From Nitrospira sp. (GTDB lineage Bacteria > Nitrospirota > Nitrospiria > Nitrospirales > Nitrospiraceae), in contig JALDRG010000005.1 of assembly GCA_031315995.1 (NCBI GenBank), forward strand, positions 242,432 to 306,431: 64,000 bases of DNA, written 5' to 3'. Position 1 is the stretch's first letter, and each line of letters opens with the position of its first letter. This document shows, one piece after another, positions 18,954 to 27,530 of this stretch. The notes beneath the pieces are model-generated. The model saw only the letters and a program-made list of their open reading frames with translations. It was not told the origin of the DNA and did not search any database. The position numbers and the translations under genes are program-made.

Positions 18954-20981
18954 ATGGATCGAGACAGTAAGCCGTACATCCTGAAACGGACACCGGATCA
19001 CGACATCGTCCGAAAGCTCTCGTTGGACTATGCCAAGGAGCTGAATGCACAGCAGTATGCGGCAGTGACGGCAGCGGACGGTCCGGCACTGGTGATCGCC
19101 GGCGCCGGCAGCGGCAAAACGCGGACGCTCGTGCACCGCGTCGCCTATCTGATCGATTCCGGTGTGGATCCCTCCCACATTCTGCTCCTGACATTTACAA
19201 GGAAATCTTCTGAGGAGATGCTGGAGCGTGTCGGCGCCTTAATCGGGTCGCGCAGCCAACGGGTCTGCGGCGGCACGTTCCATTCGGTCGCCAACATGCT
19301 GCTGCGGCGTCATGGCCGAGTGCTCGGGGTCGACCCTGGCTTCACGATCATGGATCGCGGCGATGCCGAAGACCTCATCGCCTTATTGCGCGCGCAATTG
19401 GGCCTCAATGAAAAAGATAAGCGGTTCCCTCGCAAGGGAACCATCGCGGAGATCTATAGTAAGTGTGAGAATACGCTCCGTGGGCTGGAAGAAATTGTGC
19501 TTGATGAATTCTCGCACTTCGCAGACCATCTGGATGCACTTGGGAAACTGCAACGTGCCTATCAGGCCGCGAAGCGCCAGCGCCAGCTGCTTGATTATGA
19601 CGATCTTCTCGTGTTGTTGCGGGACTTACTGACCAAAGATGAGCCCACGCAACGAACGATCTCACAGCAATTCCGCTATCTCTTAGTAGACGAGTATCAG
19701 GATACGAATCGGCTGCAGGCGGAACTGATCCGGAAGCTGGCCGCCACGCATGACAATGTCATGGTCGTGGGTGACGATTCGCAGTCCATTTATGCCTTCC
19801 GCGGCGCGACGTTCCGCAACATCATGGAATTCCCCTCCTGGTTCCCCGGTGCTACGATCTACAAGCTGGAGGAGAACTATCGCAGTACGCAGCCGATTCT
19901 TAGCGTGGCCAACGAGATCATTCAAGAAGCGCCGGAGAAATATACGAAACATTTGTTCACGCGTAAGTTGGACGGGCCGTTGCCGGCGCTCGTAGAGGCG
20001 GCGGGGGAGAACGCGCAATCTCGATTTGTAGCGCAAAAAATTCTCGAACTGCGCGAAGAAGGCGTCCCGCTGAACGAGATGGCGGTGCTGTTTCGTTCGA
20101 GTTTTCACTCCTTCGATCTGGAAATCGAACTGTCGCGCTGCGGGTTGCCGTTTGTGAAGCGGGGCGGGATCAAGTTTATTGAGGCTGCGCATGTGAAGGA
20201 TCTTCTCGCCCATTTGCGCGTCGTGGTGAATCCTCAGGATGCAGTCAGTTGGCATCGCGTGCTTATGCTGGTTGAAGGCGTCGGTCCCAAAAAAGCGCAG
20301 GATTTGGTGGCGGCTATGGTGCGGGTGAACGATCCGTACCAAGTGCTCCGAGACAGCAGCGGCCGCTCGGGAAAGGCGTTACAGGAGTTGGGCCTGGTTC
20401 TCGAAAACCTCTCGAACAGTGACGATTTGAGTCCGACCGAACAGGTGAACCGCGTCTATGAATATTATCTGCCGATTCTCAAAGATCACCATGACGACTA
20501 TCCGAAACGGATCCGGGATCTCGACCATCTGCATACTATTGCAGAGAGCTACCCCGGTCTAACCGAGTTTCTGGCTGACTTGGCGCTCGCGCCGCCGGAC
20601 GGGAGTGCCGTTGGGGTGGAGCCTGTGGGACGGGACGATGAGCAGGTGGTGTTGTCTACGATTCACTCCGCCAAGGGATTGGAGTGGCAGTGTGTGTTTC
20701 TACTGTGGGTGGTGGATGGGAAATTCCCCTCGGTCTTCTCATTCAACACCGATGAAGAGCTAGAAGAGGAACGGCGGCTATTGTACGTCGCGGTGACGCG
20801 GGCGAAGCGTCACCTGTTCTTGACCTATCCGATCAATGTGTATGATCGAAGTTCGGGCATGTTGCTATCCAAGCCATCGCGATTCCTGGACCACGTGTCC
20901 CCCCGTCTCTTTGAAACGTTGGCTCTGGTCGAGGAAGGCTCTGCGCATGACTGGGGCCATGAGCATGATCGGTATGTTTAA
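18954..20981 (+). CDS. UvrD/PcrA-like superfamily 1 ATP-dependent DNA helicase
   Basis: LNAQQYAAVTAADGPALVIAGAGSGKTRTLVHRVAYLI, LLVDEYQDTNRLQ, VGDDSQSIYAFRGA, VVLSTIHSAKGLEWQCVFL, RRLLYVAVTRAKRHLFLTYP; start at 18954 or 18924. Confidence 0.93.
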   Translation: MDRDSKPYILKRTPDHDIVRKLSLDYAKELNAQQYAAVTAADGPALVIAGAGSGKTRTLVHRVAYLIDSGVDPSHILLLTFTRKSSEEMLERVGALIGSRSQRVCGGTFHSVANMLLRRHGRVLGVDPGFTIMDRGDAEDLIALLRAQLGLNEKDKRFPRKGTIAEIYSKCENTLRGLEEIVLDEFSHFADHLDALGKLQRAYQAAKRQRQLLDYDDLLVLLRDLLTKDEPTQRTISQQFRYLLVDEYQDTNRLQAELIRKLAATHDNVMVVGDDSQSIYAFRGATFRNIMEFPSWFPGATIYKLEENYRSTQPILSVANEIIQEAPEKYTKHLFTRKLDGPLPALVEAAGENAQSRFVAQKILELREEGVPLNEMAVLFRSSFHSFDLEIELSRCGLPFVKRGGIKFIEAAHVKDLLAHLRVVVNPQDAVSWHRVLMLVEGVGPKKAQDLVAAMVRVNDPYQVLRDSSGRSGKALQELGLVLENLSNSDDLSPTEQVNRVYEYYLPILKDHHDDYPKRIRDLDHLHTIAESYPGLTEFLADLALAPPDGSAVGVEPVGRDDEQVVLSTIHSAKGLEWQCVFLLWVVDGKFPSVFSFNTDEELEEERRLLYVAVTRAKRHLFLTYPINVYDRSSGMLLSKPSRFLDHVSPRLFETLALVEEGSAHDWGHEHDRYV

Positions 20982-21048
20982 GTCGAGCGCTCGCGCCGTC
21001 TAACCCTGACTAGACGTTCCACTGTCCTTTCCTTGCTGCAGGATAACC

Positions 21049-21984
21049 ATGCGTCGGATGTTTTCATGTCACGGTTGGCTGCGAGCAGTACTTCCCGTGA
21101 TGGCGGCTGGGATGTTGCTGGTGCAGGTACTGTCCGGCCAGGCTAGGGCGGAGACGGGTGCGGCGCTTTCGGATTCCTCCCGACTCTGGGGGACATTGTT
21201 GGCGGAAGCGAAAAAACTCAATCTCCCAACTCAGTTTCTTGAGCAAATTCCTGCGCAGTTTGTGGTGTTTGAGTTTGAAGATCTCCACGCGTTTGCCGCG
21301 GAGTATCATCCGGCAGAGCATCGAATGGTGTTGGATCGATCGCTGTCTCTGAATGCGGCGGGAAGGACCCTGCGTCCCCTGGGGAGGTTGACGCACAAGG
21401 AGCTAGAGACGCTGTATCACGAGCTGTTTCATGCCTATATGGATTTTGTCGAGCAGGCCCGTCAGTTGTCGGCGGCGCAGGCCTCGCTGATGGCGTTCGC
21501 TCGTGAGCAGCAACAGTGTCGTTATCAGCACGTGCTCATTACACCAGTGCTCCAAAAGAAAGATTTGAAAGAGGAACGGTTTCTTAGCGAGACGGAGTCG
21601 TGGGAAGCGCTTAATGAAACGTGGGCGGTGTTTGTGGGATGGGCGATATGGACTCAACTGGAAGTGGAGAAAAAAGGACCAGGTGCGCCTCGATCGTCAG
21701 GGCGGCCGCTCAATGTATCCGGTTGGATCGCCCGACTCATTCAGGCGGAGCAGCGCGCAATTTTGAGCGGATATTATGAGCCAGAGGATCCGAATGAAAA
21801 GATGATGGCGCGCAAGCGATTTTTGGCGCCAGATTTTCGTCTTTCATCCCCAGAACTGTTGCTGCTCATGAAGAACGTGTTAGGGAGTTCGGCAGACATG
21901 ATTCACCAGGCCGAACTCGCCCTCGAGGGTGCCGGGTTGGTTCCTGCTGCACGTGGAGCCTGCGCTGCTCCCCCAACGCTGTAG
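21049..21984 (+). CDS. Putative secreted metallopeptidase-like protein (HExxH)
   Basis: Signal peptide-like N-terminus; LETLYHELFHAYMDFV (HELFH) with downstream ALNETWAVF. Confidence 0.5.
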   Translation: MRRMFSCHGWLRAVLPVMAAGMLLVQVLSGQARAETGAALSDSSRLWGTLLAEAKKLNLPTQFLEQIPAQFVVFEFEDLHAFAAEYHPAEHRMVLDRSLSLNAAGRTLRPLGRLTHKELETLYHELFHAYMDFVEQARQLSAAQASLMAFAREQQQCRYQHVLITPVLQKKDLKEERFLSETESWEALNETWAVFVGWAIWTQLEVEKKGPGAPRSSGRPLNVSGWIARLIQAEQRAILSGYYEPEDPNEKMMARKRFLAPDFRLSSPELLLLMKNVLGSSADMIHQAELALEGAGLVPAARGACAAPPTL

Positions 21985-22011
21985 AATTGTTCCTGCATAG
22001 AACATACCCCC

Positions 22012-22040
22012 TTGACAATGGCGCGCGTCGCAAATAAAAT
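22012..22040 (+). promoter_or_regulatory. Candidate sigma70 promoter TTGACA-N17-TAAAAT for the tRNA-Tyr/Gly/Thr-tuf cluster
   Basis: -35 22012-22017, 17-bp spacer, -10 22035-22040. Confidence 0.75.
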
Positions 22041-22128
22041 CGGCTGCTTTCGAAGCCAGGTCAATCTTCACTTCAACAGCACTCCAGCCCTGTCGTTTTG
22101 CTGGGGCGCTGTGCGTGGTGAGGCTTAC

Positions 22129-22155
22129 TTTCATTCTCCGCTCTAAAGAATGAAA
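22129..22155. repeat. 9-bp inverted repeat in tRNA operon leader
   Basis: TTTCATTCT-CCGCTCTAA-AGAATGAAA. Confidence 0.6.
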
Positions 22156-22221
22156 CTGTGCTGGTTCGGGATTATTTGAAAAGAAATAGTCTTTGCTTGC
22201 GTTTGGGAACGTGTGTCTAGC

Positions 22222-22307
22222 GGGCAGGTACCCAAGTGGACAAAGGGGGCAGACTGTAAATCTGCTGCCTTATGGCTTCCAAGGTTCGAATCCTTGCCTG
22301 CCCACCA
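22222..22307 (+). tRNA. tRNA-Tyr(GTA), encoded CCA
   Basis: GGGCAGG...CTGTAAA anticodon loop...CCTGCCCACCA with long variable arm. Confidence 0.95.
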
Positions 22308-22444
22308 AACCGAGCCTGTACAGCCGGATCACGCATAAAAGTGTTTCCGGCCGTGACGATAATGACGGCGATGTGACGGTGCGCAGGCGTGTGTGGGTTA
22401 GCATGTGGCCGGCGGATCGTGAAGTGTTGGTAGGTTCACCGTGG

Positions 22445-22519
22445 GCGGGCGTAGCTCAGTGGTAGAGTTCCAGCCTTCCAAGCTGGCTGTCGTGGGTTCA
22501 AATCCCATCGCCCGCTCCA
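22445..22519 (+). tRNA. tRNA-Gly(TCC), encoded CCA
   Basis: GCGGGCGTAGCTCAGTGGTAGAGTTCCAGCCTTCCAAGCTGG...CGCCCGCTCCA. Confidence 0.95.
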
Positions 22520-22592
22520 ATCCAGCCTGTTCTACCGCGGGTAGGTACAGAGGATATACGGGCGAATCAAGACTGAAGACTGTGAATTGAGG

Positions 22593-22668
22593 GCCCACGT
22601 AGCTCAGTTGGCAGAGCACGTCCTTGGTAAGGACGAGGTCACGCGTTCGATTCGCGTCGTGGGCTCCA
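22593..22668 (+). tRNA. tRNA-Thr(GGT), encoded CCA
   Basis: GCCCACGTAGCTCAGTTGGCAGAGCACGTCCTTGGTAAGGACG...CGTGGGCTCCA. Confidence 0.95.
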
Positions 22669-22760
22669 GGTCAGGCAAGGGACTCTCGCTGGGTGCCTGA
22701 ATATTCTGAGTATACGGTTGGGGTTCTGGGAAAACAGCGTTCTGAGAAAAGGAGTGAATC

Positions 22761-23966
22761 ATGGCGAAGGCGAAATTTGAGCGACGTAAGCCCCACGTGA
22801 ACATCGGGACGATTGGGCACGTGGACCATGGCAAGACGACGCTGACCAGTGCGCTGACCAAGATCTGTGCGGATCGCGGGATGGCGAAATTTGTGAGCTA
22901 CGACGAAGTGGCGAAGGCGAGCGAGAGTCAGGGGCGCCGGGATGCCAGCAAGATCATGACCATCGCGATCAGCCACGTCGAGTACGAGACGGACAACCGG
23001 CACTATGCGCACGTTGACTGCCCGGGCCACGCCGACTATGTGAAAAACATGATCACCGGCGCCGCGCAGATGGACGGGGCGATCCTGGTGGTGAGCGCGG
23101 CCGACGGCCCCATGCCGCAAACGCGGGAACATATTTTGTTGGCGCGCCAAGTCGGCGTCCCCTACATCGTGGTGTTTCTGAACAAGGCGGACAAGGTCGA
23201 TGACAAGGAATTGCTGGAGCTGGTCGAGCTGGAGGTGCGCGAGTTGCTGTCGAAGTACGATTTTCCGGGCGACAAGATTCCGATCGTGCAGGGGTCGGCG
23301 CTGAAGGCGGTCGAGGGGGATCAGGGGCCCTTGGGCGTCCCGTCGATTTTGAAGTTGCTGGAGGCCGTGGATACCTATATCCCGACGCCGACCCGGGCCA
23401 TCGACAAGCCGTTTCTGATGCCGATCGAAGACGTGTTCACGATCAGCGGGCGCGGCACGGTGGTGACGGGGCGATGCGAGAAGGGGATCGTGAAGGTCGG
23501 CGACGAAATTGAAATCGTCGGCTTGCGGCCGACGCAGACGACCATCGTGACGGGCGTGGAAATGTTCCGCAAGGTGCTCGATGAAGGGCAGGCGGGCGAC
23601 AATATCGGGGTGTTGCTGCGGGGCACGAAGAAAGAAGACGTGGAGCGCGGGATGGTGTTGGCGAAGCCGAAGAGTATCACGCCGCACACGAAGTTCAAGG
23701 CGGAGATCTATGTGCTGACCAAGGAAGAGGGGGGCCGCCATACGCCGTTCTTCAACGGGTACCGGCCGCAGTTCTATTTCCGGACGACGGATGTGACGGG
23801 GATCGTGACGTTGACGCCGGGGGTGGAAATGGTCATGCCGGGGGACAATGTGACGGTGACGGGCGAGTTGATCAGCCCAATTGCGATGGATCAGGGGTTG
23901 CGGTTTGCGGTTCGAGAGGGCGGCAAGACCGTCGGCTCGGGCGTCGTCACGGAAATTCTAGCGTAG
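22761..23966 (+). CDS. tuf: Elongation factor Tu, copy 1
   Basis: [41 protein letters not shown]; 401 aa. Confidence 0.98.
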   Translation: MAKAKFERRKPHVNIGTIGHVDHGKTTLTSALTKICADRGMAKFVSYDEVAKASESQGRRDASKIMTIAISHVEYETDNRHYAHVDCPGHADYVKNMITGAAQMDGAILVVSAADGPMPQTREHILLARQVGVPYIVVFLNKADKVDDKELLELVELEVRELLSKYDFPGDKIPIVQGSALKAVEGDQGPLGVPSILKLLEAVDTYIPTPTRAIDKPFLMPIEDVFTISGRGTVVTGRCEKGIVKVGDEIEIVGLRPTQTTIVTGVEMFRKVLDEGQAGDNIGVLLRGTKKEDVERGMVLAKPKSITPHTKFKAEIYVLTKEEGGRHTPFFNGYRPQFYFRTTDVTGIVTLTPGVEMVMPGDNVTVTGELISPIAMDQGLRFAVREGGKTVGSGVVTEILA

Positions 23967-24054
23967 TGAGGGGGAGGCGTTAAGCGTCAACACGTTTCGG
24001 GTCTGGAGGTGATCCTCTTCTCCCGCGTTACGTTGCACGCTTCACGGATACGAC

Positions 24055-24204
24055 ATGCGAGATATCATTGACTTGGCCTGCACGGTCTGCAAGCAGCGAA
24101 ATTATTCGACCCGCAAGAACAAAAAGAACGATCCGGATCGTTTGGAGCGAAATAAGTTCTGTAAGTTCTGCCGGAAACACATCGCTCACAAGGAAGTGAA
24201 GTAA
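24055..24204 (+). CDS. rpmG: Ribosomal protein bL33 (49 aa)
   Basis: [49 protein letters not shown]; below ORF-track cutoff. Confidence 0.95.
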   Translation: MRDIIDLACTVCKQRNYSTRKNKKNDPDRLERNKFCKFCRKHIAHKEVK

Positions 24205-24263
24205 GAATTTCTGTGCTGAGTGGGGCATGGCCCTTGGCTCGGCAGCGCTCATGTTCCGGATGG

Positions 24264-24338
24264 AGGGGCATGGTGTCAACGGCAGCACATCGGTCTCCAA
24301 AACCGAGAGTCTAGGTTCAAATCCTAGTGCCCCTGCCA
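24264..24338 (+). tRNA. tRNA-Trp(CCA), encoded CCA end
   Basis: AGGGGCATGGTGTCAACGGCAGCACATCGGTCTCCAAAACCGAGAGTCTAGGTTCAAATCCTAGTGCCCCTGCCA. Confidence 0.95.
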
Positions 24339-24430
24339 AGCCGAGCGCCCCTGAACCGGCGCGTGATGATATGCGCTACTCGCTCAGGGCGAGTGCAGTG
24401 CGCGGCAAGTTCTAAGAGAGGATTGTAACC

Positions 24431-24625
24431 GTGTTTCAGCGATTGATCGCGTCTATTCGAGAATTTATCGATGGTGTCCGCGGCGAACTAAAGAAGGTCT
24501 CTTTTCCGACGAAAGCCGAAACGATCGGCGCCACCACGGTCGTAATCGTGTTTTGTATCCTCATGTCACTTTACCTGTCGATGATGGATTCCGTGCTGGG
24601 CTGGCTGATGCGCAAGGTCATTTAG
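24431..24625 (+). CDS. secE: Preprotein translocase subunit SecE
   Basis: GTG start; FIDGVRGELKKVSFPTKAETIGATTVVIVFCILMSLYLSMMDSVLGWLM; before nusG. Confidence 0.95.
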   Translation: MFQRLIASIREFIDGVRGELKKVSFPTKAETIGATTVVIVFCILMSLYLSMMDSVLGWLMRKVI

Positions 24626-24698
24626 TTGCGTGGTGCGGCTGGACGGGTCCGGCAGTGCCCGGACGATACGGTGCTGGATGTTCAGCTGAGAGGAGATG

Positions 24699-25238
24699 AT
24701 GAGCAATAAGAACTGGTACGTCATCCATACCTATGCGGGGTTTGAGGGTCGCGTGAAGACCAGTCTTCTTGAGCGCGCAAATCAAATGGGGCTGACCGAG
24801 CAACTTGGGCAGGTCCTGGTTCCCACGGAAGATGTCATTGAGATTAAGGATGGTAAGCGACGGACATCGCGGCGCAAGTTTTTCCCGGGCTATGTGCTGA
24901 TAGAGCTGGAGGCGCCGCTGGCCGATGAAACCCTGCAGATGATCAAGGAGACCCCCAAGGTAACAGGCTTTGTTGGTGGAGGGGCTCAGCCGACGCCGCT
25001 TTCGTCGGAAGAAGTCGATTCCTTACTAAAGCAAGTGGATGCCGGTGCGGCCGGACCACGCGAGCAAGTGCGCTTTATCAAGGGCGACAATGTGCGCATT
25101 GTGGACGGTCCCTTCTTGGGCTTCAACGGCGCCGTCGATGACGTGGATGCCGATCATAGCCGCGTCAAAGTCTTCGTCAGCATTTTTGGTCGGTCGACGC
25201 CGGTCGAACTCGGGTTTTTGCAGGTCGAACGTATTTGA
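24699..25238 (+). CDS. nusG: Transcription termination/antitermination protein NusG
   Basis: NWYVIHTYAGFEGRVKTSL, FPGYVLIEL, VRIVDGPFLGFNG. Confidence 0.97.
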   Translation: MSNKNWYVIHTYAGFEGRVKTSLLERANQMGLTEQLGQVLVPTEDVIEIKDGKRRTSRRKFFPGYVLIELEAPLADETLQMIKETPKVTGFVGGGAQPTPLSSEEVDSLLKQVDAGAAGPREQVRFIKGDNVRIVDGPFLGFNGAVDDVDADHSRVKVFVSIFGRSTPVELGFLQVERI

Positions 25239-25259
25239 GGTCACTGGATTGGAGATGGT

Positions 25260-25295
25260 GGACTGAGAGCCATTCTCAGCCCTCGCGCTCAGTCC
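25260..25295 (+). repeat. Inverted repeat in nusG-rplK spacer
   Basis: GGACTGAG ... CTCAGTCC, 8-bp perfect stem, 20-nt interior. Confidence 0.55.
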
Positions 25296-25316
25296 GCAGT
25301 TCTCAGGGAGTAACTC

Positions 25317-25739
25317 ATGGCCAAGGAAGTATCCGCACAGATTAAACTGCAGATTCCGGCCGGCAAGGCCAATCCTGCTCCGCCTGTTGGTCCCTCGCTG
25401 GGCCAGCACGGCGTAAATATTATGGAGTTCTGCAAGCAGTTCAATGCCAAGACGCAGAAGGACGGGGACAGTATCATCCCGGTGATCATTACGGTCTATA
25501 AGGACCGGAGCTTTACCTTCATCATGAAGACGCCTCCCGCTTCGGACTTGCTCAAGAAGGCTGCCGGCATTATTAAGGGGTCGGGCGTGCCACATAAAGA
25601 CAAGGTGGGCAAGGTCAGCCAGGCCCAAGTCCGCGAGATCGCGCAAAAGAAGTTGTCCGACCTGAATGCCTCTGATCTTGAGGGTGCCATCAAGATCATT
25701 CAAGGAACCGCGCGTAGCATGGGCATTACCGTCCAGTAA
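25317..25739 (+). CDS. rplK: Ribosomal protein uL11
   Basis: [37 protein letters not shown]. Confidence 0.98.
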   Translation: MAKEVSAQIKLQIPAGKANPAPPVGPSLGQHGVNIMEFCKQFNAKTQKDGDSIIPVIITVYKDRSFTFIMKTPPASDLLKKAAGIIKGSGVPHKDKVGKVSQAQVREIAQKKLSDLNASDLEGAIKIIQGTARSMGITVQ

Positions 25740-25783
25740 GCTTCTGTAGAGCGAACCTCCGGCGGAGATGAAGGAGTAGCAGT

Positions 25784-26476
25784 ATGGGAAAGAAGATGAC
25801 CGCGGCTCAAGAAAAGATCGAGCCCAGGTTCTATGGGTTGAAAGAGGCGGTCGAAGCCGTGAAGCAGGCCGCTTTTGCCAAGTATGATGAGTCTGTCGAT
25901 TTGGCGATTCGATTGGGGATTGATCCCAAGCGATCGGATCAAATGGTTCGTGGGACGACCGCGTTGCCGCACGGAACCGGAAAGAAGCTTCGCGTGCTCG
26001 TGTTTGCCAAGGGAGAGAAGGAGCAAGAGGCCCGACAGGCCGGCGCCGATTTCGTGGGATCGGATGATTTGATGGAGAAGATCAAGGGTGGGTGGATGGA
26101 GTTCGATTGCGCGATCTCCACGCCGGATCTCATGGCCTCGGTCGGTAAGTTGGGAAAGGTGCTCGGTCCTCGAGGTTTGATGCCCAATCCGAAAACCGGT
26201 ACGGTCACCTTTGAGGTCGGCAAGGCTGTCGGTGAGATTCGGAGGGGCCGTGTCGAGTTCAAGGTTGAGAAAGCCGGAATCGTGCAAGTGCCTGTCGGCA
26301 AAGTGTCGTTTGATGCTGAGAAGTTGTACGACAATGCGCAGGCGGTGTTGGAATCTGTGGTGAAAGCGAAGCCGTCGTCCTGTAAGGGCCGGTATCTCAA
26401 GAGTGTGACGATGTCGAGCACCATGGGTCCTGGGGTGAAGCTGGATCCGGTGGCGTTGTCGAAGTTGTGGAGTTGA
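25784..26476 (+). CDS. rplA: Ribosomal protein uL1
   Basis: [15 protein letters not shown] and flanking L1 signature. Confidence 0.98.
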   Translation: MGKKMTAAQEKIEPRFYGLKEAVEAVKQAAFAKYDESVDLAIRLGIDPKRSDQMVRGTTALPHGTGKKLRVLVFAKGEKEQEARQAGADFVGSDDLMEKIKGGWMEFDCAISTPDLMASVGKLGKVLGPRGLMPNPKTGTVTFEVGKAVGEIRRGRVEFKVEKAGIVQVPVGKVSFDAEKLYDNAQAVLESVVKAKPSSCKGRYLKSVTMSSTMGPGVKLDPVALSKLWS

Positions 26477-26493
26477 GAACCGGCAGGTTCTCA
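26474..26493 (+). repeat. 8-bp stem, GGCA loop hairpin overlapping rplA stop
   Basis: TGAGAACC-GGCA-GGTTCTCA. Confidence 0.65.
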
Positions 26494-26507
26494 GTAAGGG
26501 GAGAGGC

Positions 26508-27446
26508 ATGAAGAAAGAAGAGAAGGCAACAGCGATCGCGGAGTTGACGGAAAAGTTCGGTCGCGCCCGCTTGGCTATTCTGACGGAGTGCGCCGGGATG
26601 CCCGTCAATCAAATGACCGAGTTGCGCAGGCAGTTGCGCGGTGCCAAGGCTGAGTACTGCGTCATCAAGAATACCCTGGCCGTTCGTGCCTCGTCCGGCA
26701 CGATTCTCGCGGATGCAAAAGCCCATTTCAAGGGGCCGACCGGGTTGGTGATTGGGTATGACGATCCGGTCCTTCCGGCGAAAATCTTGCGGGATTTTAT
26801 TCAGGCTGAGAAGCGGGCCGAGAAAATCAAGGTCACGGTTGGAGTGTTAGAGGGCAAGCTGGTGCAAGCGGCCGATCTTGCGGCCATCGCACAGTTGCCC
26901 AAGAAGGAAGTGCTGATCGCGATGTTGCTATCGGCCATGCAAGGTCCGATTCGCGGCGTGGTCTATGCGTTGAGCGGAGTGTTAAGCAAGTTTGTGCGAG
27001 TCATTGCAGCCATTCAGGATAAAAAGAAAGGGGAGGGCGACATGTCAGCAGCAGAAGCAGGAACCAAGTTGTCACAAGATGAATTGATCAAGGCAATCGA
27101 GGGTATGAGCGTGTTGGAATTGGCCGACTTGGTCAAGGGATTGGAAACGCGCTTTGGCGTGACGGCAGCGGCCCCGATGGCCATGGCGGCACCGGCCGGC
27201 GGTGGAGCGGCGGCAGCGCCGGCAGAGGAAAAGACATCCTTTGACGTGGTTTTGGTCAGTGCTCCGGCTGATAAGAAGATCCAGGTCATCAAGGTTGTAC
27301 GCGAGCTCACCAGCCTGGGGCTCAAGGAAGCCAAAGATTTGGTCGAAGGCGCGCCGAAGCCTGTCAAGGCGGGTGTGACCAAGGAAGAGTCCGACACCAT
27401 GAAGAAGAAGCTCGAAGAGAGCGGTGCGAAAGTCGAAATCAAGTAA
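26508..27446 (+). CDS. rplJ-rplL: Continuous L10 + L7/L12 reading frame (312 aa)
   Basis: L10 (residues 1-178) runs in frame without stop into [40 protein letters not shown] (L12). Confidence 0.9.
   Translation: MKKEEKATAIAELTEKFGRARLAILTECAGMPVNQMTELRRQLRGAKAEYCVIKNTLAVRASSGTILADAKAHFKGPTGLVIGYDDPVLPAKILRDFIQAEKRAEKIKVTVGVLEGKLVQAADLAAIAQLPKKEVLIAMLLSAMQGPIRGVVYALSGVLSKFVRVIAAIQDKKKGEGDMSAAEAGTKLSQDELIKAIEGMSVLELADLVKGLETRFGVTAAAPMAMAAPAGGGAAAAPAEEKTSFDVVLVSAPADKKIQVIKVVRELTSLGLKEAKDLVEGAPKPVKAGVTKEESDTMKKKLEESGAKVEIK
27042..27446 (+). CDS. rplL: Ribosomal protein bL12 from internal ATG
   Basis: GGGGAGG 5 nt upstream of in-frame ATG at 27042; full-length L12 homology downstream. Confidence 0.85.
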   Translation: MSAAEAGTKLSQDELIKAIEGMSVLELADLVKGLETRFGVTAAAPMAMAAPAGGGAAAAPAEEKTSFDVVLVSAPADKKIQVIKVVRELTSLGLKEAKDLVEGAPKPVKAGVTKEESDTMKKKLEESGAKVEIK

Positions 27447-27530
27447 TCGTGCGATGATCTGCGGTGCGCGGGGTTGTCCGGTGGGATGGCGCGAGGCCGT
27501 CATCTCCTTATGAGCTTGGAGGGCTAACGA

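Noticed and set aside
21880-22134. 84-aa minus ORF upstream of the tRNA cluster
   Set aside because: Overlaps the 3' end of the HExxH gene and the consensus promoter; no spaced Shine-Dalgarno.
22671-23741. 356-aa minus ORF antisense to tuf1 (and 383-aa ORF 38835..39986 antisense to tuf2)
   Set aside because: Mirror-frame artefact of G/C-ending codons in tuf; the same peptide appears in both copies only because the DNA is duplicated.
27018-27040. Programmed frameshift at the rplJ-rplL junction
   Set aside because: T-AAA-AAG is not a good X-XXY-YYZ heptamer, and both L10 and L12 are already in the same frame, so no shift is needed.
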